DNA of 64,000 nt from Paenibacillus yonginensis (GCF_001685395.1 NZ_CP014167.1:1-64000); one strand, 5' to 3'; shown: positions 35,911-45,756, numbered from the stretch's first letter. Notes: generated by a model not told the origin, from the sequence alone. Numbers and translations are program-made.

Positions 35911-35980
35911 GAAGCGAAAGTGATACTTGAAAAGTGGTCCGATCAGCACAAAGGCCGGAATACGTGCAGAGCAGATCCTA

Positions 35981-36946
35981 TTATCTCTGAAAATAGTAAC
36001 CTTGATTAATGTCTTCAATTAGAGAAGAATGCACGGGGCGCCACCCCAAGCGCTCATGGGTTAATGCGCTTGATACAGGGTTGTCTACTGATGCGAAGTC
36101 GCCCAGCCATCCGAAATGCGAACTTGCCTTTTTCGCGTCTATGCTTTTTACCGGTAGGTTGAGATGTTGGCCAAGGGCGACGGCGATATCACGAAAGGGC
36201 ACGCCCTCATCGGCAACAGCGTGAAACCGCGACCTTGCCGGAGCCTTTTCCAAAGCGAGGCAAAAAAGATGTGCCACATCGAGGTGATGCACAGCTGGCC
36301 AACGGTTGTCCCCAGTTCCAATGTAGGCTGAAATGCCCTTCTTGCGAGCGATGTCGATCAGGCTCGGGACGAACCCATGCTTATCGCCATCACCGTGTAC
36401 AAGTGGAGGGATACGAACAATTGAGGAGCGAACTCCTTGATCGGCTAACGCCAGCGTTGTTTTTTCCGACGGGACGCGTAAATTTCCAGCGGAATTAGGG
36501 TCAGCCCCATTGTCCTCCGTTCCAAGATGATTGGGAGTGAGGGTCAGTGTCGGCATAGCGACAACAAGAGGACGGTCGCGGCCGGAAAGCGCGGTGCCCA
36601 GTGTCTCAATGGCACGTCGGTCCGTCTCTACAGCTGCCGTCATGAATCGCGATGGCGCCTGACGGGGGGTTCCACCAAACATTATTCGCAGGCGTGTTGA
36701 CAGTCGTGCATGAGAGAACTTGTGGAAGAAGGCTGTGTGAATGACGCCATCTGCAGCGGCAGCACCGCTGCGCAAGCTTTTCAGGTCTTCGATTGAACCC
36801 TGGTGAGCCTTTGCACCAAGGGCAATAAGCCTTTTGGCAGCTTCCTCGGAACGAACAAGACCGACAACATCATGGCCAGCATCCATTAGTTCACGAACAA
36901 TCGCCAATCCGATGAATCCGGTCGCTCCTGTAACAAAAACACGCAT
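35981..36946 (-). CDS. NAD(P)-dependent epimerase/dehydratase-like SDR protein
   Basis: A 321-residue atypical short-chain dehydrogenase: the N-terminal nucleotide-binding motif VTGATGFIGLAIVRELMDAG (GxxGxxG) and a following VVGLVRSEEAA segment; the usual YxxxK pair is not obvious (the region reads VAMPTLTLTPNHLG and LRVPSEKTTLAL). Similar proteins are annotated as SDR family oxidoreductases of unknown substrate. AAGGAGG lies upstream of the ATG. An AraC regulator in the same orientation sits 230 bp upstream and may control it. Confidence 0.82.
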   Translation of the reverse strand: MRVFVTGATGFIGLAIVRELMDAGHDVVGLVRSEEAAKRLIALGAKAHQGSIEDLKSLRSGAAAADGVIHTAFFHKFSHARLSTRLRIMFGGTPRQAPSRFMTAAVETDRRAIETLGTALSGRDRPLVVAMPTLTLTPNHLGTEDNGADPNSAGNLRVPSEKTTLALADQGVRSSIVRIPPLVHGDGDKHGFVPSLIDIARKKGISAYIGTGDNRWPAVHHLDVAHLFCLALEKAPARSRFHAVADEGVPFRDIAVALGQHLNLPVKSIDAKKASSHFGWLGDFASVDNPVSSALTHERLGWRPVHSSLIEDINQGYYFQR

Positions 36947-37174
36947 ATGAAAAACCTCCTTATAAGCAGTTCAGTATAATTGGTGTTGAACCATGCTCAG
37001 TGCCGTAAGCGAGTTGCACGGGTCGTCTCATGGTTAACCTAATTATAGAAGAGGGTTCACTTGGATGTTTGCGTGTTCTGATTGAGTTATTGCTCGATTC
37101 AACGGAACCTGTTCAAAAAAGCGCTAAGCCTTGAAGCAGCGGGGATATGAAAAAAAGGCGACGAGGCATCCTGA

Positions 37175-38185
37175 TCAGTTTAAATTCCGTCTTTCTTGGC
37201 GCCATCTGGCGATATCTTTGTTTGGCGGGCTTCCAAAGAAACGACTGTATTCTCGGCTGAATTGGGAATCGCTCGCATATCCCACAATCCGGCATGCAGT
37301 CGTCGCATCCATTTGATTGGATAACATCAGACGCCTGGCTTCTTGAAGACGCAGTACATTGCGGTATTGCAAGGGACTCATCGCGGTGACGGACTTAAAA
37401 TGCTCACGGAAAGAGGATTCGCTCAAATGGACCATCTCTGCCAAATCAGCGATTTTAAATGGCTGGGAGAAGTTGTTCTGTAGCCAGTCAATTGCTTTTA
37501 CAACCCGCTGTACGCTGGATTCCGCAAAAACTGTCTCAGCAACGTAAACGCCAATGGGACTGCGAAGAAGTCGAATGAAAATCTCATCCATGATGAGCGA
37601 GGCAATTAAATGATCATCGCCGGGACTAGAGAGACAATCGACCAATCTTGCCATGGCATTAATCAGAGCCAAATCAGCATCCATGACATAGCCCGCACGC
37701 CGATTACGAATCGTTGGCAAGCCATGCGGATATACTTTCGGTACCAACGCCGCGATCCTTTGCGGGTCGAGATATAGCCCTACTCCCAAGAACGGTTCGG
37801 TAGGGCTGGCCAAAATGGTTTTCATTGCAACCGGTAAGGCAACGGGAGCAATAAAAATCCGTGACCCTCCGTATTCATAGACATCCTTTCCGACGGTTAT
37901 GATTTTTTTACCCTGCGCTGCAATGCCGACAGCAGGCGAGTAAATGGTATGCACATAATCCGTGGCTTCTATTCGCGAATAGCGATTGACATATAACCCG
38001 GGGATTCGCGCGGCATAGGTCCCATCATGCGAAGAATGAGTATAAATCAGATTAGCTAGTCTGATGGTTTCCGCTTTAAGCGACCCATTGGCATTATCTG
38101 ACATCGGCGTGGTCGTACGATCATCCAGACTCATTTTCTCGAAAGCAACTCCTTTTACCGTTTGATCGTTCGACATGGCGGGCAT
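37175..38185 (-). CDS. AraC-family regulator with AraC_N domain
   Basis: A 336-residue regulator. The N-terminal half (about residues 55-215: IPGLYVNRYSRIEATDYVHTIYSPAVGIAAQGKK) is the AraC_N ligand-binding cupin-like domain seen in SDR/oxidoreductase-linked regulators. The C-terminal 100 residues hold two helix-turn-helix motifs (FKIADLAEMVHLSESSFREHFKSV and ACRIVGYASDSQFSREYSRFFG). No good ribosome binding site is seen at the ATG at 38185 or 38176, so the start is uncertain. It lies upstream of the SDR gene and probably regulates it. Confidence 0.88.
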   Translation of the reverse strand: MPAMSNDQTVKGVAFEKMSLDDRTTTPMSDNANGSLKAETIRLANLIYTHSSHDGTYAARIPGLYVNRYSRIEATDYVHTIYSPAVGIAAQGKKIITVGKDVYEYGGSRIFIAPVALPVAMKTILASPTEPFLGVGLYLDPQRIAALVPKVYPHGLPTIRNRRAGYVMDADLALINAMARLVDCLSSPGDDHLIASLIMDEIFIRLLRSPIGVYVAETVFAESSVQRVVKAIDWLQNNFSQPFKIADLAEMVHLSESSFREHFKSVTAMSPLQYRNVLRLQEARRLMLSNQMDATTACRIVGYASDSQFSREYSRFFGSPPNKDIARWRQERRNLN

Positions 38186-38486
38186 GCAGTCAATAATTAT
38201 GGTTCTTATCTATAACTCACTCTAATGATACTCGATAAGGTTCGTCAAATTCAAGGGGCCTTCCAACCTGAATTCCCGTGAAATCATACCATGACCGGCG
38301 AATCCACACTAAGGTAGGGCTTGCTGAACGAATCAGATTCGGTCAGATACAAGCCAAATTTCGGTTATCAAATTCACCAGCACTCCATGTGTTGCCACAT
38401 ACACTCCGCACACTGTGAAGCGTCGCGATTTTTTGGATGTTGCCTAGGCCACAAGCTATGCCCTTATTTCCGCAGCCCCAGGAGTT
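38186..38486. other. Gap before the dockerin protein gene; possible broken Tat signal
   Basis: No complete gene. In the frame of the downstream dockerin protein, codons from 38415 read VKRRDFLDVA, a TAG at 38445, then ATSYALISAAPGVV running directly into the downstream coding frame. This looks like a twin-arginine signal peptide interrupted by one stop codon. No clear ribosome binding site precedes the GTG at 38415. Confidence 0.45.
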
Positions 38487-40058
38487 GTGTGGGAACCGAT
38501 CGATGGGGGCGGGCTAAGTGCAGGTTCGAGTGCGAACTCTAATGCAAGGGGACCGAGCATCGCATCCTGGAACAACCATTTGTATGCGGCATGGTCAGAG
38601 CAAAAGGAATTTATGAATAACCAGATGCAGCAGGAAACAGAAATAAGAGTAATGAAGTGGGACGGCAGTCAGTGGTCTTCAGCTGATGACGGGAGTGGCC
38701 TGAACTTTATGTCGAGCAGCAGTGCAAGCAGTCCTTCGCTTACCGTATATCAGGGCTGTTTGTACGCCATTTGGACGGAAGCTGAAACCTCATCCATGGG
38801 AGGGTATCCGTTCAACCAGGTTATGGTCAAGAAAAATTGTGGGGAAGGATGGGTCTCTACGACGAATGGAAATAACCCTGTAAGTGGCAGCGGTAGAGGC
38901 GAATTGCCTGTGCTCCTCGTCTATCAGGATGATTTGTATGCGGCATGGATGGGTACTTCGGATGGAAGTACGGGTCGAAAAATTCAAGTCAAAAAATATG
39001 ACGGCAATGTTTGGACCAGCGAAGCGGAAGATATGACGTTCGTTCCAAACGGAACGGCATTCGGGCCGCGGCTCGCAGTCTATCAAGACGAGCTTTATTT
39101 AACTTGGAGCGAGCAAATGGCGGACAGCCCCTATTACTCTTATATTCCTGTCATGAAGAGAACGATCAACAGTGCGGGAAAGGTCTCTTGGGTGAATGTA
39201 TCAGGGAATTTGGGGATTACGAATACAACGACATCGGCAGGAAGCCCGGTTCTGCAAGCCTATAACGGGCTGTTATACGCGGTATGGAGGGATAACAATC
39301 CTACTCAGTTGAAGATAAGCAGCTTCGATGGAAGCACCTGGAGCTCCGTGGGCAGCGGGAATTTGGATAAAGCGGCGGGAGATAAATCACAGGATCCTAA
39401 TTTGTTCGTATATAATCAGAAGCTGGTTGCTGTTTGGAATGATTTGGATTCGCAAGGCTTCCATTGGAACAGCCGAGTTGAAGAATTTGACGGTACGAAT
39501 TGGAGCCCGGCGGATCAGGGACTGCCGGATACGAATACCGGCAACGTTACATCTTTTGCCTTGTTGAATAATGCTATGTATCTAGCCTGGTCGGACGTTT
39601 CAAAAATTTATGTGTCTGAGCGTCGGGAAGACTCGACACCGCAGCAGGTAACGGTCAGCTACTTGCAAGGAGATCATGGTACGCTTAGTGGGGCGAACGA
39701 GCAGGTAGAGATCGGCGGACATCCGGCAGCAGTACCGACGGTCTCACCTGATGACGGATATCATTTTGCAGGATGGAGCAGCGATGGAGGAATCACGAAG
39801 CTTAGCAGTCAAGAGGTAGCGGCGTTGACGGTGACGGCGGATGTGACGTATACCGCGTATTACACGAAGTTTGTTATGGGGGACGCGGATGGCGACGGTA
39901 AAGTGACAGCTGCGGACGCGCTTCTGTTGAGCAAATATATCAAAGGCAAGATTACGCTGACACCGGAGCAATTGCAGGCACTCGATATGAATGGCGACGG
40001 GCAATGGGACGATGAGGATATCAAAACGATCCTTGCCATCACCGCAGGAAAGGGTTGA
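38487..40058 (+). CDS. Seven-bladed propeller protein with C-terminal dockerin
   Basis: A 523-residue protein. Residues 1-380 contain seven copies of a VYQxxLYAAW-type repeat (PSIASWNNHLYAAWSE, PSLTVYQGCLYAIWTE, and so on), which predicts a seven-bladed beta-propeller. Residues about 388-460 form an InlB-like repeat (GYHFAGWSS). The last 60 residues are a type I dockerin with two Ca-binding loops (DADGDGKVTAADALLLSKYI and DMNGDGQWDDEDI). The frame begins at a GTG with no ribosome binding site or signal peptide, and the true 5' end may lie upstream behind a stop codon. The cohesin/SLH gene follows after 4 bp. Confidence 0.75.
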   Translation: MWEPIDGGGLSAGSSANSNARGPSIASWNNHLYAAWSEQKEFMNNQMQQETEIRVMKWDGSQWSSADDGSGLNFMSSSSASSPSLTVYQGCLYAIWTEAETSSMGGYPFNQVMVKKNCGEGWVSTTNGNNPVSGSGRGELPVLLVYQDDLYAAWMGTSDGSTGRKIQVKKYDGNVWTSEAEDMTFVPNGTAFGPRLAVYQDELYLTWSEQMADSPYYSYIPVMKRTINSAGKVSWVNVSGNLGITNTTTSAGSPVLQAYNGLLYAVWRDNNPTQLKISSFDGSTWSSVGSGNLDKAAGDKSQDPNLFVYNQKLVAVWNDLDSQGFHWNSRVEEFDGTNWSPADQGLPDTNTGNVTSFALLNNAMYLAWSDVSKIYVSERREDSTPQQVTVSYLQGDHGTLSGANEQVEIGGHPAAVPTVSPDDGYHFAGWSSDGGITKLSSQEVAALTVTADVTYTAYYTKFVMGDADGDGKVTAADALLLSKYIKGKITLTPEQLQALDMNGDGQWDDEDIKTILAITAGKG

Positions 40059-40062
40059 TTTA

Positions 40063-42993
40063 ATGCGTTGGAAAAAATGGATTTCGACCATGCTGGCGGC
40101 TGTTATGTTTTTATCTTTCGGAACAACGGGCCATGCGAAGTCGGATGCAGCGTCAAACTCGATGAAGGTAAGCAGCGAAGAAGGGTATCCCGGGGATACC
40201 GTTACCGTATCGGTGTATTTGACACCGGAGGATTTGATTAACCAATACGACATTTCGATCGAGTTCGATGACACGTCTCTGGAGCTGGTGCCCGGGAATG
40301 AAGTTACGGATGAATTGGATGTCGTTTCAGATGGGGGAAGCTATGAAGCGGATTTCACCAACAAGGGGACGATCCAGGTAAAAGCCAATCCGGTATTTAT
40401 AATGGATGAGACAAAGGTGCTCACCCTTCATTTCAAGATCAAGGACTCTGCGCAGCCTGGCGTTTTGAATCTGACTGTGCCTAAGCATGATCTCTATGAG
40501 GGTAACGAAATCGCATCCACAACGGTGGAAACAGGCAAGATCACGGTAAAGGCATCAAATACGAAACATACGGTGATGTTTTACACAAAAGGAGGCAGCC
40601 TGGTTGAGAGTGCAACTGATGTGGTCAGCGGTACGACAATCAGCGAACCTCCAGCTCCGACAAAGGAGGGTTTTACGTTCGCAGGCTGGTACAAAGATAC
40701 GCTTGGGACGGATGCGTGGAACTTCATGACGGATGTGGTAACGTCCGATATGATGCTGTATGCGAAGTGGATACCGGCTGATCAAGAGCAATATACCGTG
40801 ACCTTCGATTCGCAGGGAGGCAGCCTGGTTGAGAGTGCAACCGATGTGGTCAGCGGTACGACGATCACTGCTCCGCCAGCGCCAACGAAGGCGGGCTACA
40901 CGTTCGAAGGCTGGTACAAGGAAGCAGAGGGAACGAGCGCATGGGACTTCGCAGAAGAGGCGGTAATGTCAGATGTGACGCTGTACGCGAAGTGGACACG
41001 GCACGCGGCTCAGATCCAGACCGGTTCAGTGAGCGGAACGCCCGGGTCTACGGTAGACGTGCCGGTTACAGTGGCCGACTCCACCTATGGCATAGCTGCA
41101 TACAGCGTACAGCTTAATTTTGACACGGAGTCCTTGGAAGTAACAAGTGTCAAGGGGAATGCTGGAGATTACTTCGATTTCAATTACGATAACGATGCAG
41201 GCTGGCTCAAGACAGTATGGGTAGACAGTGATGCGGGAGATACGCCGATCATCGCCGGAGAGAAGCTGTTTACCGTCAGCTTTAAGGTGAAGAGCGGGGC
41301 AGCATTAGGTGATAAGGCACTAACGGTACAGATGGATGGTCCTCTTCCCTTCTCGATCCTCGATTCATACGGGACTGAAATGGAAAAGTCGTTGATCCCT
41401 GGGAAGGTAACGATCAAAGAAGGAACGGTGCAGCACACCGTAACGTTCGATTCACAGGGAGGTAGTACGGTTTCCAGTATTACCAATGTGGACAACAGCG
41501 CGACGATCAGCGCTCCGCCAGCGCCGACGAGAGCGGGCTACACGTTCGCAGGCTGGTACAAGGAAGCCATGGGCATCAACGCTTGGAACTTCACGGTGGA
41601 TACGGTCACATCCGATGTGACGCTGTATGCGAAGTGGACAAGCAACGGTTCGAATAACTCAAACAACTCGAACAATTCGAATAACTCTGGCAAGCCATCT
41701 ACGCCTGACACGGCAGCTACTGAGCAGCCTGCCGGCATTCAAGTCATTGTTGATGGTGTTGTGAAAGATCAAATTGCTATAGGCTCAACTACCAGTGAGA
41801 ACGGCAAGTTGGTACTGACGGCTACGATCGATTCAACCAAGCTGGCTGCTCAGCTCAACCATGCGGCAGATCAGTCCACCGTGGTGATCCCCGTGACTGC
41901 CAATGTGGACAAAGCATTGGTGGCTTTGACGGGCGAAGCGGTGAAGAGTATGGAAAACAAACAAGTGATTTTGGAGGTGCAGACACCAAACGGCACCTAT
42001 AAACTGCCTGCCGGGCAGATCGCCATCAACGATATCTCTGCTAAACTAGGCGAACAGATCAAGCTTTCGGATATCATCGTTCATGTAGAGATTGCCAAGA
42101 GCGATAAAGCTGCTGAGGTTCTTGCAGAAACAGCTGCGGCTCATGAAGGCTTTGAGATTGCAGCTCAGCCTGTCACTTTCAATGTAATGGCTTCCTATAA
42201 TGGTAAAACGGTAAGCGTCGAGCAGTTCAGCAGCTATGTGGAACGCGAGATTCCGCTTCCCAACGGTGTTGACCCGAGCAAGGTAACAACGGCTGCCGTA
42301 CTGGAAACGGACGGCAGCGTACGCCATGTCCCTACCTATATTACGACTCGTGAAGGGAAAAATTATGCGGTCGTAAACAGCCTGACCAATAGCGATTACT
42401 TCCTGATCTGGAATCCGAAGACATTCGCGGATGTCGAAGAGCATTGGGCAAAGCAGGCCGTAAATGACATGGCTTCCCGGATGATTGTCAATGGTACCGA
42501 TGAGAACCATTATAATCCTGATGCTATCATTACACGTGCAGAGCTTGCAGCCATCGTTGTACGGGCTTTAGGATTGTCCGACAACGGCAGTTCGGCAGAC
42601 TTCACTGATGTCCAGTCTACTGATTGGTATGCAGGTGCTGTCGCTAAAGCTGTGGAATATGGCTTGATTGAAGGCTACGGGAATCGGACGTTTGCCCCTA
42701 ATCAGACGATTACCCGGCAGGAAGCACTGGTGATCATAACCCGGGCGATGAAGCTGGCGGATATTGGAGTAGACGCTGCTGATGCCGATTCCTTGCTGTC
42801 TTCGTTTGCAGACTGGACAACGGTCGCCTCTTGGGCGAAGCCGGCCGTGGCCGCAGCCGTGAAGAACGGTCTCGTGGAAGGATCGGCAGAAGGATTGAGG
42901 CCAACCGGCAAACTGACACGCGCCGAAACTGCGGCGATTGTACAGCGGTTTTTGATTAAGGCTAGTCTTATCGATAACCGGAACGCCAACTAG
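40063..42993 (+). CDS. Cohesin-containing, SLH-anchored surface scaffold protein
   Basis: A 976-residue exported protein. Signal peptide (KKWISTMLAAVMFLSFG); cohesin-type domain 1 (about 28-162: YPGDTVTVSVYL, ALTLHFKI-like end); two InlB/Flg_new repeats (about 164-312); cohesin-type domain 2 (about 314-453: GTPGSTVDVPVTV); a third repeat (455-526); an Asn/Ser linker (527-546); an unfamiliar beta-rich region; and three SLH domains (about 786-976: FADVEEHWAKQAVNDM, FTDVQSTDWYAGAV, SWAKPAVAAAV) that bind secondary cell-wall polymer. It is cotranscribed with the dockerin protein, its probable ligand. The ATG at 40063 follows AGGAAAGGG. Confidence 0.85.
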   Translation: MRWKKWISTMLAAVMFLSFGTTGHAKSDAASNSMKVSSEEGYPGDTVTVSVYLTPEDLINQYDISIEFDDTSLELVPGNEVTDELDVVSDGGSYEADFTNKGTIQVKANPVFIMDETKVLTLHFKIKDSAQPGVLNLTVPKHDLYEGNEIASTTVETGKITVKASNTKHTVMFYTKGGSLVESATDVVSGTTISEPPAPTKEGFTFAGWYKDTLGTDAWNFMTDVVTSDMMLYAKWIPADQEQYTVTFDSQGGSLVESATDVVSGTTITAPPAPTKAGYTFEGWYKEAEGTSAWDFAEEAVMSDVTLYAKWTRHAAQIQTGSVSGTPGSTVDVPVTVADSTYGIAAYSVQLNFDTESLEVTSVKGNAGDYFDFNYDNDAGWLKTVWVDSDAGDTPIIAGEKLFTVSFKVKSGAALGDKALTVQMDGPLPFSILDSYGTEMEKSLIPGKVTIKEGTVQHTVTFDSQGGSTVSSITNVDNSATISAPPAPTRAGYTFAGWYKEAMGINAWNFTVDTVTSDVTLYAKWTSNGSNNSNNSNNSNNSGKPSTPDTAATEQPAGIQVIVDGVVKDQIAIGSTTSENGKLVLTATIDSTKLAAQLNHAADQSTVVIPVTANVDKALVALTGEAVKSMENKQVILEVQTPNGTYKLPAGQIAINDISAKLGEQIKLSDIIVHVEIAKSDKAAEVLAETAAAHEGFEIAAQPVTFNVMASYNGKTVSVEQFSSYVEREIPLPNGVDPSKVTTAAVLETDGSVRHVPTYITTREGKNYAVVNSLTNSDYFLIWNPKTFADVEEHWAKQAVNDMASRMIVNGTDENHYNPDAIITRAELAAIVVRALGLSDNGSSADFTDVQSTDWYAGAVAKAVEYGLIEGYGNRTFAPNQTITRQEALVIITRAMKLADIGVDAADADSLLSSFADWTTVASWAKPAVAAAVKNGLVEGSAEGLRPTGKLTRAETAAIVQRFLIKASLIDNRNAN
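40591..40885 (+). repeat. Internal DNA duplication in the scaffold gene
   Basis: The stretch beginning GGAGGCAGCCTGGTTGAGAG at 40591 recurs at 40816, 225 bp (75 codons) later, nearly identical for about 50 bp. It encodes the start of the first two InlB-like repeats and points to recent duplication or gene conversion. Confidence 0.8.
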
Positions 42994-43024
42994 TTTAGCT
43001 AAAGAAAATGCCTGAAAGCGCACA

Positions 43025-43073
43025 AAACCAGACTCTTTTTATTGTTCTAATGGAGAAGGAGTCTGGTTTTTTA
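43025..43073 (+). terminator. Terminator of the dockerin-scaffold pair
   Basis: AAACCAGACTC pairs with GAGTCTGGTTT across a loop of about 26 bases and ends in a T-run. Confidence 0.75.
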
Positions 43074-43313
43074 TTTGTGAATAAGAGACTTGTAAATTAA
43101 GGAGGTGCAAGGTTACCTATCGGGTTGTCAGGTCTTTCATAATAGAGACCGATGCAGCACATGGTTTAGAAATTTGCACACCATGTGATACAATAAAGCA
43201 GTCTCTTCAAATCGCGCTTAAACATGTTTCGAAATAGAAATAGGGGTATAAACAGGTTTTTCTTTTGCAATTTGGGATCAAGATTTATTTTGCATCGATA
43301 GAGAGGTTTAGAT

Positions 43314-44297
43314 ATGACTAATAACTTTTGGCGTGATTTACCACGGCCATTTTTTATACTGGCGCCTATGGAAGATGTGACCGATGTTGTGTTTCGCCAT
43401 GTGGTGAGTGAAGCTGCCAGACCGGATGTGTTTTTTACGGAGTTTACGAATACAGAGAGTTATTGTCACCCGGAGGGGCACCAAAGCGTGCGCGGGCGGC
43501 TCACTTTTACAGAGGATGAACAGCCTATCGTCGCCCATATCTGGGGAGATAAGCCGGAGTATTTTCGCCAAATGAGCATCGGGATGGCCAAAGAAGGGTT
43601 TAAAGGGATCGACATCAATATGGGCTGTCCTGTAGCCAATGTAGCGGAGAACGGAAAAGGAAGCGGTCTGATCTGCCGTCCCGAAACCGCAGCGGAAATC
43701 ATCCAAGCCGCCAAAGCCGGGGGGCTGCCCGTCAGTGTAAAAACAAGGCTCGGTTTTACGGAAGTAGACGAATGGCGCGGCTGGTTAACCCACATTTTGA
43801 AACAGGATATTGTGAATCTGTCCATTCATCTGCGGACCAGAGAGGAAATGAGCAAAGTAGACGCTCACTGGGAACTGATTCCGGAGATTAAGAAGCTTCG
43901 CGATGAAGTGGCACCGCATACCCTTTTGACTATTAATGGGGATATTCCTGACCGTCAGACCGGCCTTAAGCTCGCTGAGCAATATGGGGTAGATGGGATT
44001 ATGATTGGGCGGGGGATTTTTCAAAATCCGTTTGCTTTTGAGAAGGTACCCAAGGAACACAGCAGCGAAGAATTGCTTGATCTGCTGCGGCTGCATCTGG
44101 ATCTCCATGATCAATATTCAGCGCAGATGCGACGTTCCTTCAGCGCCCTTGTCCGCTTTTTTAAGATTTATGTGCGTGGATTCCGCGGGGCAAGTGAACT
44201 GAGAAATCACTTGATGAATGCCAAGTCGACAAATGAAGTGCGTGCGCTGCTTGATGAATTTGGCAGCAGGGAACAGGATGCGGTAGAGGAACGGTAG
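43314..44297 (+). CDS. dus: tRNA-dihydrouridine synthase
   Basis: A 327-residue FMN enzyme that reduces uridine to dihydrouridine in the tRNA D-loop. Motifs: [13 protein letters not shown] near the N-terminus, [11 protein letters not shown] with the catalytic Cys at about residue 105, VSVKTRLGF (about 140), INGDIPD and [16 protein letters not shown] (about 225). It resembles the DusC/DusB-like group, but the subtype is unclear. GAGAGGTT precedes the ATG. A decayed second copy of its 3' half lies at 45858-46090. Confidence 0.9.
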   Translation: MTNNFWRDLPRPFFILAPMEDVTDVVFRHVVSEAARPDVFFTEFTNTESYCHPEGHQSVRGRLTFTEDEQPIVAHIWGDKPEYFRQMSIGMAKEGFKGIDINMGCPVANVAENGKGSGLICRPETAAEIIQAAKAGGLPVSVKTRLGFTEVDEWRGWLTHILKQDIVNLSIHLRTREEMSKVDAHWELIPEIKKLRDEVAPHTLLTINGDIPDRQTGLKLAEQYGVDGIMIGRGIFQNPFAFEKVPKEHSSEELLDLLRLHLDLHDQYSAQMRRSFSALVRFFKIYVRGFRGASELRNHLMNAKSTNEVRALLDEFGSREQDAVEER

Positions 44298-44440
44298 AAG
44301 AGCGGTAGAGGTCCCTTGCACTATCACTCCTATTGGATCAATCCCCGTAATCGTTGTACATGCCCTAGTCAAACAGGACCTGGTTTAGCATCTTGCGGGA
44401 CATAATAACGATTGTGCTAAACGGTAAACATTAGTTCAAT

Positions 44441-44499
44441 GAAACGGCGGCAGTCGAGGACTTTATTTGCTTGTCCTCAGCTGTCGCCGTTTCATTTTT
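44441..44499 (+). terminator. Terminator after dus
   Basis: GAAACGGCGGCAGTCGAGGAC pairs with its near complement at 44473-44493 (two mismatches), then ATTTTT. It may serve the facing HxlR gene as well. Confidence 0.75.
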
Positions 44500-44547
44500 A
44501 AGAGCCAGTCTGAGCTTTTATTTAACCTAAGCGGGGGTTCGTCATCA

Positions 44548-44886
44548 TCAAAGTGCTTCCGATGTTCCTCCCCAGGTTTCACCCCATATGCGCATTTCCC
44601 GAAGTACAGGGATGTACGCCCTTCCTTTATCTGTTAGCGAATACTCAACGGTAACAGGTGAGGTAGGGAACACCTGGCGGTTGATGACTCCATGCTGCTC
44701 AAAATGACGCAGGACATCCGTTAAAGACTTGATGCTGACGTTGTCTAAATGTCTTCGCATCTGATTAAATCGCTGAGGGCCCAGACTAAGTAAGGTGAGT
44801 ACCAAAATAGCCCATTTTCCGCGAACAACCTCCAAAGCCTCGCGAATGGAGATGAGACATTGTTCGTCCTCTTTGCTGATATCCAC
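44548..44886 (-). CDS. HxlR-family transcriptional regulator
   Basis: A 112-residue winged-helix regulator of the HxlR type: ALEVVRGKWAILVLTLLSLGPQRFNQMRRHLDNVSIKSLTDVLRHFEQHGVI, then TVEYSLTDKGRAYIPVLREMRIW. Such proteins often sense electrophiles and control adjacent oxidoreductase genes. It is transcribed divergently from a nitroreductase gene 210 bp away, the likely target. The sensing Cys of HypR-like members is at about position 10 here (EDEQCLISIREAL). Confidence 0.88.
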   Translation of the reverse strand: MDISKEDEQCLISIREALEVVRGKWAILVLTLLSLGPQRFNQMRRHLDNVSIKSLTDVLRHFEQHGVINRQVFPTSPVTVEYSLTDKGRAYIPVLREMRIWGETWGGTSEAL

Positions 44887-45096
44887 AAAATCATCCCTTA
44901 CTATAGTATAGTTAGTCTAATTTATAGAGCTATATAAAAATAATGTGTCTACTTTAAAGTATATACTTAATAATTTATAGTAACAATAGAGCTTATTTAA
45001 CTGCTAGGGTTGAATTGGTCTTGAAGGTCCACTGCTTAATTATTTAGAACATATTGTGCCAGCATGAGGCAAGGTATTTATGAGGAGGAGATAAGT

Positions 45097-45756
45097 ATGT
45101 CCATTGAACAATCGTCTCAGAAGGTGGAGGCGCAGTTTTTTGATGTTATTCAAGATCGAAGATCTGTAAGGTATTATGATTCCGAAGTAAAGATCTCACG
45201 GGAGGAAATGAAAGATATATTGCAGCTGGCTACGCTGGCTCCTTCTGGCGCCAATCTCCAGCCATGGCGGTTTCTCGTCATCGACTCGCAGGAGCTAAAG
45301 CAAAAACTGCTTCCGATCGCCAACAGCCAGCAGCAAGTGATCGAGGCTTCAGCTGTCATTGCGGTGCTTGGAGATTTGGAAGGCTATACAATGGCCGAGA
45401 AAGTTTACGGGATGGCGGTCGATGCGGGGTACATGCCTGAAGAAACAGCTAAATCATTCGTGGAGCGCTACCAAAGACTGTTTGCAAGTATGCCTCCAGA
45501 AAATGTACTCCAAAAAGTACTTATTGATAGTGGACTGGTATCCATGCAGCTGATGCTTGTCGCTCGTGCTAAAGGCTATGATACGGTCCCGATGGGCGGT
45601 TTTGACCCAATAAAATTTGTAGAAGAGTTTAATATTCCGGCGAGATACGCTCCAGTTATGCTCATCGCCATCGGTAAGGCGGCAAAGCCCGGACACCGGA
45701 CGTTAAGATTACCGCTAGAAGATGTCGCTTTCTTTAATGAATTGCCTAAGGCTTGA
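45097..45756 (+). CDS. Nitroreductase-family protein
   Basis: A 219-residue FMN-dependent nitroreductase-like enzyme. FMN-binding DRRSVRYYDSEVKISREEM (about residues 18-36), TLAPSGANLQPWRFLVI (about 46-62) and PMGGFDPIKF, VMLIAIGKAAKP near the end are the family hallmarks. Such enzymes use NAD(P)H to reduce nitro or quinone compounds. The ATG at 45097 has GAGGAG upstream. It is probably controlled by the divergent HxlR regulator. Confidence 0.88.
   Translation: MSIEQSSQKVEAQFFDVIQDRRSVRYYDSEVKISREEMKDILQLATLAPSGANLQPWRFLVIDSQELKQKLLPIANSQQQVIEASAVIAVLGDLEGYTMAEKVYGMAVDAGYMPEETAKSFVERYQRLFASMPPENVLQKVLIDSGLVSMQLMLVARAKGYDTVPMGGFDPIKFVEEFNIPARYAPVMLIAIGKAAKPGHRTLRLPLEDVAFFNELPKA

Noticed and set aside
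38321..38542. 73-codon ORF upstream of the dockerin protein
   Set aside because: Cys/His-rich frame overlapping the better explanation (a broken signal peptide in the dockerin gene frame).
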